From positions 18,770,161 to 18,834,160 of the forward strand of contig OY727093.1 of NCBI GenBank assembly GCA_963402885.1: a stretch of 64,000 bases of DNA, written 5' to 3'. Shown here piece by piece: positions 42,501 to 54,500 of the stretch. The position numbers and the translations under genes were made by a program. The stretch's first letter is position 1. Every line of letters begins with the position of its first letter. Source of the stretch: Antedon bifida. Taxonomy: Eukaryota; Echinodermata; Crinoidea; Comatulida; Antedonidae. Under the pieces are notes generated by a model. That model was not told the DNA's origin. It ran no database searches and was given only the letters and a program-made list of their open reading frames with translations.

Positions 42501-45500
42501 CCTGATCAAACCAGGGAAGAGCCTGATCAAACCAGGGAAGAGCCTGATCTAACCAGGGAAGAGCCATATCAAAACAGGGAAGAGCCTGATCAAACCAGGG
42601 AAGAGCCTGATCAAACCAGGGAAGAGCCTGATCAAACCAGGGAAGAGCCTGATCAAACCAGGGAAGAGCCTGATCAAACCAGGGAAGAGCCTGATCAAAC
42701 CAGGGAAGAGCCTGATCAAACCAGGGAAGAGCCTGACCAAACCAGGAAAGAGCCTGATCAAACCAGGAAAGAGCCTGACCAAACCAGGAAAGAGCCTGAT
42801 CAAACCAGGGAAGAGCCTGATCAAACCAGGGAAGAGCCTGATCAAACCAGGAAAGAGCCTGACCAAACCAGGGAAGAGCCTGATCAAACCAGGGAAGAGC
42901 CTGACCAAACCAGGAAAGAGCCTGATCAAACCAGGAAAGAGCCTGACCAAACCAGGAAAGAGCCTGATCAAACCAGGGAAGAGCCTGACCAAACCAGGGA
43001 AGAGCCTGACCAAACCAGGAAAGAGCCTGATCAAACCAGGAAAGAGCCTGATCAAACCAAGGAAGAGCCTGATCAAACCAGGGAAGAGCCTGACCAAACC
43101 AGGAAAGAGCCTGACCAAACCAGGAAAGAGCCTGACCAAACCAGGAAAGAGCCTGATCAAACCAGGGAAGAGCCTGATCAAACCAGGGAAGAGCCTGATC
43201 AAACCAGGGAAGAGCCTGATCAAACCAGGGAAGAGCCTGATCAAACCAGGAAAGAGCCTGACCAAACCAGGAAAGAGCCTGATCAAACCAGGGAAGAGCC
43301 TGATCAAACCAGGGAAGAGCCTGATCAAACCAGGGAAGAGCCTGATCAAACCAGGGAAGAGCCTGATCAAACCAGGGAAGAGCCTGATCAAACCAGGAAA
43401 GAGCCTGACCAAACCAGGAAAGAGCCTGATCAAACCAGGGAAGAGCCTGATCAAACCAGGGAAGAGCCTGATCAAACCAGGAAAGAGCCTGATCAAACCA
43501 GGGAAGAGCCTGATCAAACCAGGAAAGAGCCTGATCAAACCAGGGAAGAGCCTGATCAAACCAGGAAAGAGCCTGACCAAACCAGGAAAGAGCCTGATCA
43601 AACCAGGGAGGAGCCTGATCTAACCAGGGAAGAGCCTGATCAAACCAGGAAAGAGCCTGATCAAACCAGGAAAGAGCCTGACCAAACCAGGAAAGAGCCT
43701 GATCAAACCAGGAAAGAGCCTGATCAAACCAGGAAAGAGCCTGATCTAACCAGGGAAGAGCCTGATCAAACCAGGAAAGAGCCTGATCAAACCAGGAAAG
43801 AGCCTGACCAAACCAGGAAAGAGCCTGATCAAACCAGGAAAGAGCCTGATCAAACCAGGAAAGAGCCTGATCAAACCAGGAAAGAGCCTGATCAAACCAG
43901 GGAGGAGCCTGATCACCTTATTGATAAAACCTTACATGTCTATATAATCTATAATTAGCATCAACTTCCTGTAAAATGGACACTTTTCAAGACACAAGGG
44001 TGTTCACTAGGAGGTTCAACTGTAGTGTTCTCATTTACAAGCCCATCTACCAATTTTTCTAATTTACAAGCCCGTCTACCACACTTGATGTATTACCTTG
44101 AATTGGGATCTTTATCCAAGAGACCTAGTAACAGATTACAGAACTCAGTAGATGGCTTACCACTGATCCTAGGACCTGAAATAAAATGTTAATAACATTA
44201 GACAGTTATATTCACCATGTTTAATGTAAGATGATACCAAGTTATATAATATAAATATATATTATAATATTAAAGTAAACATGGGAAAACTGGGTAAACA
44301 TGAATACACTCAATTCAGAAATTGCAATCAACCAGAAATATTTGATAGCAGGCAGGTAGTTGTAAAAATTGTTTGAATTTGAAGTTTTAGAAGACTTTGC
44401 AAATTGTTAGTAATAATACTGTATTTTAAAATGTGTTCAATTCCTCCACATCTAATGCTTTATACATCCAGAAACGCACCCTTATGTGTACTATAAATAT
44501 TGTAAAAACTTCTTTTACAAATATTTGTTGTTTACAAACATTGCAAATCATTTGGGTGATAACACGTTGGATTATAAGCATTTCTTGTTCCGTTTCTAAC
44601 CTTGAAAGTATTCCAGGTTTTACACACGCTGAATCATTACACCTTTAAATAATATTTTTATAGTACAATTTCTCCAGGACAAAATTGAATACATTGCATT
44701 TGACTGTAAGTAATGATTTTAGTAACAAAGCAAAAGGGGAAAAGAGCATGTTAAGGAATTGCTTAAATCAGTGGGTGTGGTAGACAACAAAAAAATGCTT
44801 TAAAAAAATATAGCTGTCATTTTGTGTTGCAACTAAAAGTTGCACAAGGATATCCGGTTAAATGGCATTCTAACACCCAATCATGTGGGTGTTTTTAAAC
44901 CTGGTTTTGAGAACATTTTTATTTTGTAATGGGTATTGCTGAGAGTTTTTTTGTGTTCATATGCTGTTCCTGCTTGAACGGAAAATAACCTTACTGCCAA
45001 TGAGCTTCTAGTTGGCTAGAGGGCGAACTCCAAAGTTATCTCAGTTCAAAAAGTGATTCTTCATGGAGGGGCACCACACAATATGGGGGCTGCAATCAAC
45101 CATTTGATACACTACGTCTACATTACAAGCAAGCGTATTAAAAATCTAAACAATTAACAATAATTATAATTAATATTATTGTTATATAATTTTTAGAATA
45201 CTTTTATTTTTATATACTAAATAATGTTTGAAGTATAGCACGGTTCTGTTGATCATCAAAATATCTTATGTCATAATAATTATTATTTTATAAATAGATT
45301 TTTGCTTTTTTCTTTCCTTTCACCTTTATTCACAACTTATAACCATAATTTATAATATGTTTTTATTTTTTTAGTGCATTCAACCATGATTCAACTTGTT
45401 CGGAAGGAAGTGAAATGAATTATTTATAAATAAAGTTTTTGATGGATTAAATGTGTACTAACATTTCAACACTAAACCTCAAATATTTATATAATTTATA

Positions 45501-48500
45501 ATGTGAACAAATTTAATTTCTCATAATTTTGACAGTCAAATATTTAAAAAGAACAAACTGAAAAGAAACTGACTAATAGTCAATCATAATTAATAATAAA
45601 ATACATTAAAAAAAAATTATTATGTTTCTTATGAATTATGGGATGGTTTTTTTTTAGTTACATTTAAATTTTTATTTGAGAAAAGAACATAGTAATATAA
45701 AGTTTATGGTACACACCACGTATGTAGTTTTAAAGAGATCTGTTGAACTTTTTCTCAACTTTTTGATCAATATGCTTCAATTGTCCACTCTCGCACCTGA
45801 GGACTATTGATCGAAACGTCAAGACGCTTCAGAGTCCTTTCAGAACTGCATGTGGAATATTTAATAAGGGTAAAATTAATCTAATGAAGATTGGTTAAAT
45901 TAATGAAGTCACATAATTATCAAACGTGTTTGTTTCAATTCATACACTGAAAAGCGTGCAAAGTGTGTTTATATGTTCAATTATGGTATTGAGTGTAAAA
46001 ATGCTTAAACATGACAAATATTAATTAACTTGCATTTGATTTTTCTTGTGGCAAAGAATTTTAATTTATTAGTTGCATGGACAAATTGTTTGTAAAATTA
46101 ATTAATACAACAGGTTTAATTACAGACTTTTCCCAGAAGAACCATACGTGTTAAGGTTGGAATGAACTAATAATATGTAGAGAAGCAAATCATAAAATGA
46201 ACGCAAACAGAAAAAAATGAACGCAATTTGTACACATTTTAAAATGTATTCATTTCAAATCTCGTTCATCAATCAAATTTAATTTTTAAAGTATTGTTTA
46301 AATGACAATAAATACTATCATATCATATCATACTACTAGATGGATTTTCTTCAAATTTGGACTTGACGTGCAACCTCTCATTTATGGATAATACTTTGCA
46401 TTTCCATCATGAGGGAGGAGCAACTAATTGATAAAAAAAAACAATGAACAAATAAATTTAACTGATGACAGATATTATGAATATCAAGTTATCATAAAGT
46501 GTTTCATAAAAATCTATCAGCATTAAGACTCATGCTGTCTAACTTTTGCATGCAGCTAAGTAAAGTTGTATTCGGTGAATGACAGAAAAACCAAACTCTG
46601 TATTTAAACATCAAAATAACTTCAATCTGTTGTTCTTTTTCAGCCTAATTATAAAGGTATGCAAATTGATTTTTAGAAAGCACCATGGTTAATATCAAAA
46701 CAAACAAAAAAGTCAATAACAAATCAAAATTCTTAAAAGTGCAAGTAATAATATCAATAAGGATGACACTTCAGTTACTATTTTTACCAAAGGTGAAACA
46801 AAAAAATGAATTCATTCAACTAGACACTGATTAATGTTAGGGAGAAATCTAGTTGAATGATTTCAAACACTTCATACAAGTTGCTCAGGGCTCCTCCCAC
46901 TGACTGCCCCACACGAGGACATGAAATGAATCAATGTGTCCTAGATACTGGATTGTTATACACTTGTTATTCAATAGTAAATTCTAGTTTACAAGTAACT
47001 CATCAAGGCATTATTGAACACTAATTGTACCTTTAGCCTTTGGGGGTAAACAGTCCTGGTTGAGCACGTTGTTCATGACATCGTCGTAAGTGCTGCCATC
47101 AAATGGAACGTGACCTGTGAAAAATAGGAACAAATCAATCAACAGACAAACCAATGGTACTTAATGCTACGTCTCTACAGATGTCTTCTTTCATTTAAAA
47201 GGGCTGAGGTTGATATCGAGTAAAAAAGTCATTGAGAATATAAAACAAAAAGCATTAATGTCAAAGAATAATAACCCTCATTTGCAAGATGATGAACCCC
47301 ATTATCGTGACATAATTTAAAGGTGTATTTTTCCCCAAAAACATGAAAAATGAAGATTAATGACAAACAGTTAAATTCAACCAAAAATCCATTGACATCC
47401 AGTAAATTTCTACCATTTTTTGCTTTAAATTGCAGGTTTTTCAGGTAAATAAATTTGTTGTGATTCAATTTTTGATCAAAGTGAAAAACTATTATATGAC
47501 ATTTAAAAATACATATTCAACAAAAACATCAACCTTTTTTTCAGGGGAACAATACATTTTTAAGAGAATATGTTTTAACTCCTTTTGAATAATGTAAAGA
47601 AAGTACAAGAAAAATGGTAACATACTGTTATAGATGCAATTTAAACAATATAGATGGATAAAGATAAATAATTTGTAATGTGTACAGTAATTATATCAAA
47701 TGCTGGTCCTCTAGTTTAAAACAGAAAACTATAATGAAATTCTGATTAATTCTATGATCAGCACACATCCCCTACTATTTATCGAAGGGTATGTTCACAC
47801 AAAAATGAAATGAATGCATTGTACTTCTGTAATGCCTTCATTAAAATCTGTTGTATTGGAGTTGTAGGTGGTTAACATGCTTGCCTTCCAATCCCAAGGT
47901 CCAGGGTTCAATCCTGATCTAGTGCCAGGATAACTCGCGACTATTTAAAAGCCAGTGAGCCTCAAATGAGACTTAGTTTATTATTTATAAGCATGATAAC
48001 TTATAAAATAGTTTATTCATCCTGATATTGGTAAGTTGATGATGGATGCATATGAAATATAAAAAAAAACATGGCATTTTAATCTATGAATTACATTGCA
48101 TATTGTCACACCAACTTTATACGCAGCATGTTTGAACATAGAATTAGTGTTTTCCACTTATTTTATGCATATGGTATACATAGATGATTACCTCATCTGT
48201 AGAAGGGGTCCGAGAGTCATATGCAGAATGCTTTTAGAAACATGTGTTCATACACAGAATGCCTCAGAAACATGTGTCCATACACAGAGTGTCTCAGAAA
48301 CATGTGTTCACAGATAGAATGCCTCAGAAACATGTGTTCATACACAGAATGCCTCAGAAACATGTGCACATACTGCATCTCTAAGTTACGCTGTTTGGTC
48401 AAAGACATTCTACTTGCAGCTAATGTGTTCATACACAGAATGCCTCAGAAACATGTGCACATACTGCATCTCTAAGTTACGCTGTTTGGTCAAAGACATT

Positions 48501-51500
48501 CTACTTGCAGCTAATGTGTTCATACACAGAATGCCTCAGAAACATGTGCACATACTGCATCTCTAAGTTACGCTGTTTGGTCAAAGACATTCTACTTGCA
48601 GCTAATGTGTTCATACACAGAATGCCTCAGAAACATGTGCACATACTGCATCTCTAAGTTACGCTGTTTGGTCAAAGACATTCTACTTGCAGCTAATGTG
48701 TTCATACACAGAATGCCTCAGAAACATGTGCACATACTGCATCTCTAAGTTACGCTGTTTGGTCAAAGACATTCTACTTGCAGCTAATGTGTTCATACAC
48801 AGAATGCCTCAGAAACATGTGCACATACTGCATCTCTAAGTTACGCTGTTTGGTCAAAGACATTCTACTTGCAGCTAATGTGTTCATACACAGAATGCCT
48901 CAGAAACATGTGCACATACTGCATCTCTAAGTTACGCTGTTTGGTCAAAGACATTCTACTTGCAGCTAATGTGTTCATACACAGAATGCCTCAGAAACAT
49001 GTGCACATACTGCATCTCTAAGTTACGCTGTTTGGTCAAAGACATTCTACTTGCAGCTAATGTGTTCATACACAGAATGCCTCAGAAACATGTGCACATA
49101 CTGCATCTCTAAGTTACGCTGTTTGGTCAAAGACATTCTACTTGCAGCTAATGTGTTCATACACAGAATGCCTCAGAAACATGTGCACATACTGCATCTC
49201 TAAGTTACGCTGTTTGGTCAAAGACATTCTACTTGCAGCTAATGTGTTCATACACAGAATGCCTCAGAAACATGTGCACATACTGCATCTCTAAGTTACG
49301 CTGTTTGGTCAAAGACATTCTACTTGCAGCTAATGTGTTCATACACAGAATGCCTCAGAAACATGTGCACATACTGCATCTCTAAGTTACGCTGTTTGGT
49401 CAAAGACATTCTACTTGCAGCTAATGTGTTCATACCTAAAATTACTTGATGCATAAAGAACTACAGTACAAACATTCTATATTTACAACACAAACCTTTT
49501 ATTAAGACTATGATTTAGGTAAGTTCTTGCACACTTTCTAAGGCATCGATCCTATAATTTGTGTACGTGTGAATCGGGTATTAGAAACATACTGATCGGT
49601 GATATTCCTCGGAATTATCCTAATCATATCCATTTGTCCCGATAGAAAATAGCATAAAAATAGAAATAGGTGACAACCACATCAATTTACATTTTCCACC
49701 ACCTGAGAATTCATAGGTCAATGCTTGTTGTACAGAATCCGCCAAGTCATGAAGAAATATGTAGAAGTTTTGTTAGAAAACACTATAACAATCCCTTAAG
49801 CTATTAAATACGTCCCCTTCCTATTTCACTTATAATTTTCAATGTATGAGACGTAAACATAGTCTAACTAAGTTGAATAGAATTTGTTTCACTTTCAAAG
49901 TTTCTATAGATGCGAAGTAAAACAAGGAAATATCTGATTTATGATTGGTTAAGATATGGTTCAATCCACTCTTGTCCATTTTCCTTTCTGCGATATTTAT
50001 ATATTTCAAATTAAAACTATTTCCCTTTTAATAGCTGTATCCTGGTTGAAATTGTGTTCAACATTTTATTACCATTTCAATCAATTGAAATAATACAGTT
50101 TGTTTTGTTTATTTTTAAATGATCATGTAATAAAAAAAAGTAGTTCCAACTAATTTAATTTTAACACTTATAATGCTAGACATACTAAAATAAACAACAT
50201 TATTACATTAAATATTATATAAAAACATAGAGAAATAAAAACTTTCGCCAATCTCCTGTTGAAGCGGTGTTTAACTTGGATTAGGTAAATGATAAATGTT
50301 GTTGCCTTGTTGGAAAAAGGGCTTTTAAATATTAAAACCATGGAAATGTTTGATGTATTTGTTTATCTTTTTGACAGATAAAGGAACTGTTTTTGTTGCA
50401 ATTGAAATAATGGTGGAGCATCGGAAGTTCCCTGTCCAATATTCTGGACACAAATGTTGATTGAGCAATTATTGGATAGGCAGACCTGTGATGACAACTG
50501 TGTGAGGCCTAGTAAAGGCATCAAGGCCTACCTGTATATTAAGCACAACAAAAAAGATTGGTAATGGTATCTTTAAAAAAAAGGATGTGTTAATTATCCT
50601 AGGGTTTTATAGTATGCACTATTCCTAATTGCCGCCCAATTAATTAACCTATCATGCAATGCTATCTTTACTTGCTACATGCGTACTAAGTCACATTGTT
50701 TGGTCGAAGATACTTCCAGTTAATGTGTAATTTAGAAGTACTTATTTATCAATTACCTGACGACAAAGCTTGATAAATAAGATTGACTTCTGTATAAAAT
50801 GAATCAATCAAAAGGTTAATTATTACGAAAGACCAAATTAAAAAAAGTGAATAAAAAAAACAATAAAATAATTTTAATTGGTCAGTTTGCCCTACTCTGA
50901 TGCAATTTGTTCTTTATACTAAAGTACATTGAGAAGTAATTCTCGGGTGGGAGTAGGGCAAACATCTGACCAATTACTTAACACCCTGACGGTGGGAGTA
51001 ATAATAAATTTTAAAGACATATTTCTTTTTGAAAATGATTACAGATATAAACTTAAATGAAATTCTGCCCTTTCATCCAAAAAAAAAACAAGGACCTTGA
51101 TTTATTTTCATTTTGATGAGTGTTTGCAACGTTTTTCCTTTTTTTATGAATTTTATATTGATATGTATTCTTTATATTCGATATGACTTCAAAGTTACAA
51201 TAAAAGTATTATCTTATGAATACATTAAAAAAATAGAAATCGTCAATTTAACTAAACGTAAGAAGAATAATTATGTTGTGCAAAACAACATACGGTTTGA
51301 ATATAAAACACTATTGTTTACTTGGATAAAAATAGAAAATGTAATTGTTAGGTACATAAAGATTAGTTGGAAATTGTTGGATTAAAAAAATTAATTCATT
51401 TAGTCGCAAGTGACTGGTTGTTCCTGATCTTCTAACATGACCTTGGTAATTTCAAGTCACGTTAGGTAGCTCTACGTAGGATGTCCTTTGGCACAATTTC

Positions 51501-54500
51501 AAAAATAAATTGTGAACGGAATCGTTCAAATGACTTTTTTAAAAATGAAATGATAATTGTCAATTGTTTAGATTTATTTGATAACATCTTTTTATTGCAA
51601 AGTATTTTAGTATTTAAAGTAAGATTTATTTAAAAATGTATTAAAAATCATGGAGCTACCCCTGTCTAATACTGCATTAAGTAATGAATCAGCTCAAAGA
51701 GAGATCATAAAGGATTCACTGTTTCTCCATCCCCATCCATTGGACAGGTAACAGGAGCTTACAGGAGGTTCAACTGTATTGTATATATATTTTTTAGATT
51801 AATTATCGAGAATGACAATGGAAATAATACTTTATAAACAAATTCTTACAATTTTTATACGAGGATTGTTTTAAAATACACATGCACAGTAATTACAATC
51901 TCTCGCATGTATTACAGATTTTTAAGCCTTTGTCTTTCTAATATCAAACTTCATAAATTATATACAGTACAGTACAATTTTCTTCCTAAATTTATCCATC
52001 ACTTACTAAGTTATTTCAATATTGGTTTTATACAAGGCTTAAATGGCTATACTACTCAACATTCATTCAAGGTACTTCTCAAACAATTTCAACATCATAC
52101 GTTGAAAAATGTCATCATATGAAAATAATTAAGTATATTTTACAGATCTAGAATGATACTAGAACTGTTCTGAAGGACCTTCTATCATGACCTAGGCTTA
52201 ATTAGGTACTTGGTACATCGTAGAGACTATGTACTTATGTAAAAAAGTCCCTTAATCCGATACATGTTAATGGAACTTTATAAACCTGTTTTTTTGTGTA
52301 TTAAAGGTTATTTAAAGACATTTTTCATTTGGTCTATTTTAAGAAATTTACATTTTTGGAAAAATCTTATGTGGGTCTATATATTGCAATAATGAAAAAT
52401 TTGAAAAAATAAGTTGATTCTAATAATGTAAGGACATCATGTAGACATTGATATTTTCATTTTGCTTCTGTGATGCACCCACCTTTGGTGCTATGGAGTC
52501 GATCAAATTTTCAGCGTCTGCCCAAAACAAAAAGACAGTTAATTCAGCAACGAGACAACGTAAGCATTCTATAGCTAGGATACGATGTTGGTACTTTACC
52601 GCTGTTACCTAGAGCCAACCATAATCTAGCCTATAATTGGTTGCGCCTAGGTAGAGAATGTGCGGTGCGAACTAGATAATACATTGTTTTCGCTTTTTAT
52701 CATTAGCCATAACGTACATTTAATATCAAGCAATGACCTAAAATAATATAAATGTAATATATGCATTATTTTTTTGGAACGGAAGAATATAAAATAAAAA
52801 GTAGGTCTACCGCCAAGAGTTTCATTTTTAATGTTTTTAAGTTAAGGTAAGGGGATGTGGAATTTAAAGATTGTTGTGATAATAATAAAATTGACCTGAA
52901 GCAGAAATTTTGTTATGTTTACTCATTACAAAATGAAAGCAGAATGTACACAAAGAAGCAAGAAACTAACAGGAAATATTCTATTATGCAAAAAAAGAGT
53001 GGCCTCTTTCACAAACATTATTATATATTTTATGATTTCGTATTAATTGTTAAAAACAGCCCATCTTTAATTTCTTTTAATCTTCTTGAAATCGATTTGT
53101 AACTTGATTTATTTACTGAATGTCTTTCTGTTTGTTTCTGTTTGACTGCACATGCTGTTTCAAGATTATTTTATATATTTTTTCCTCTTTATAGATTTAG
53201 CTTTCTGTTTATTAGTTATCCGCTTAGTAGCGGATAACTCCTTGTAATCGTCCTGGATCTTTTTTTTTTTCTTTATTAGTTATCCGCTTAGTAGCGGATA
53301 ACTCCTTGTAATCGTCCTGTTTCATCATATTTTTTTTGGTTATCCGCACTTGCCGGATAACCCCTTGTTATTGTCAGGATCTTTTTTTTTTTTTTTTTTT
53401 TTTTTTCTTTATTCTTCTTTCTTTCCCGGAATTTTGTTCGCAGCGTATCTCTAATACTTGTCAACATAAGATTATATAACTTTGTCAGAAGATTGACCTC
53501 TAACTGTAGATGTGCAAGAAACTTCGTTTTATGATTTTAGAGTTGCGCAACGTGACTTACGCGCGATTTTATGAATTTCAATGATTGATCATAGATAAAA
53601 AACCAAATATCATTTTGTATTGAAACTTGGTGAAAATTTAAGTTATATCAAGCGCAAACTTTCTATGGATTCAAAATGGCATGTTTCACATAAAGTAACG
53701 CGCGCACGCGCGTTTAAAATTTCAAAATGCGTAAAATCAATTTCTAATCAATTTTCTACGCGTTTCATGTTATTTTGAGCATTTCAAAAATTCCCACGCT
53801 CGCACGCATTTTTGCGCGTGCGGTGCGCACGTAGCACTAAAATTATATTTTTATGCGTGATTTATGTTTTTCCAGCCTTTTCCAGTAATTTTACCAACTT
53901 TTTAAACAATTTCGACTTACAATCACGTCATACGAGCACGTCGAATTGGATAATTTGCGCGCGTTTTTGATGAAAAATTTTAAAAAGTCGTAAAAATTAT
54001 GCCTTTTTTTAAACAGTCATAGATTCTAAACTACATGATAAACTTTTCTTTTTTTTTACATATTCTGGAAGTTGATGAGTTGTAGATATCGGATCATGAA
54101 TCAATATGGCTAACCGGACATTGTGACGTCATCGTAGGGCCACTCGAATATAAAATATTGGATTTTTGTCTCTTTCTTCATAGCTCATCACATTTAATAG
54201 AGCGCATCTCCACTTATCCGTATTCCATTTCCCTCCATTTTTTTATATTGTCTAGGTCAATCAATTATCTTTCGCATGATTTACCATTTTTAAGATTTTT
54301 ATGACGTCATCATTTTCAAAAGCGTCAATAACTTTGGTCACTTATTTTCACCTACTATTCTGCACTGTATGTAGTACGTATACAGTACATAGTGTAATAC
54401 TGTATATACTTAGACGTGACACAAAATAGAGAGCGCACTAAAATTGTTTCAATGGCATAATCGTTTTTCTGTGCGCAATATTCTAACGCAACGTGCACAT

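Larger units (their letters stand above)
29589..44096 (-). other. ULK4 intron w3/w4 (14.5 kb)
   Basis: The second longest intron. It holds MITEs at 30400-30544, 31003-31306 and 34796-34974, a dispersed repeat at 31312-31830, a LINE 3' end near 32940-33080, a solitary Helitron-like copy at 36243-37070, another LINE 3' end at 40640-40890 and the 21-bp minisatellite at 41455-43915. Two weak plus-strand exon-like segments lie at 33183-33262 and 39571-39647. Stretches 37075-39460 and 39650-40630 show nothing beyond scattered TGACGTCA (38.49-38.51 kb). Confidence 0.75.

Noticed and set aside
41290..43958. Very long open frames (862, 425, 350 and 308 codons) that look like repeat proteins
   Set aside because: All fall in the 21-bp minisatellite, occur in several frames of both strands, and are explained by a stop-free unit whose length is a multiple of three. 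The array is intronic to ULK4.
45375..45430. Terminal-exon-like plus-strand segment with stop and ATAAA
   Set aside because: Only 13 codons, a weak acceptor, and AATAAA-like strings are frequent in this AT-rich DNA.
47856..47930. Functional tRNA gene
   Set aside because: The B box is good, but the acceptor stem and anticodon arm do not pair, so it is a SINE head.
48333..49437. CRISPR-like array
   Set aside because: Units are contiguous 91-bp identical repeats without variable spacers, in an animal intron.
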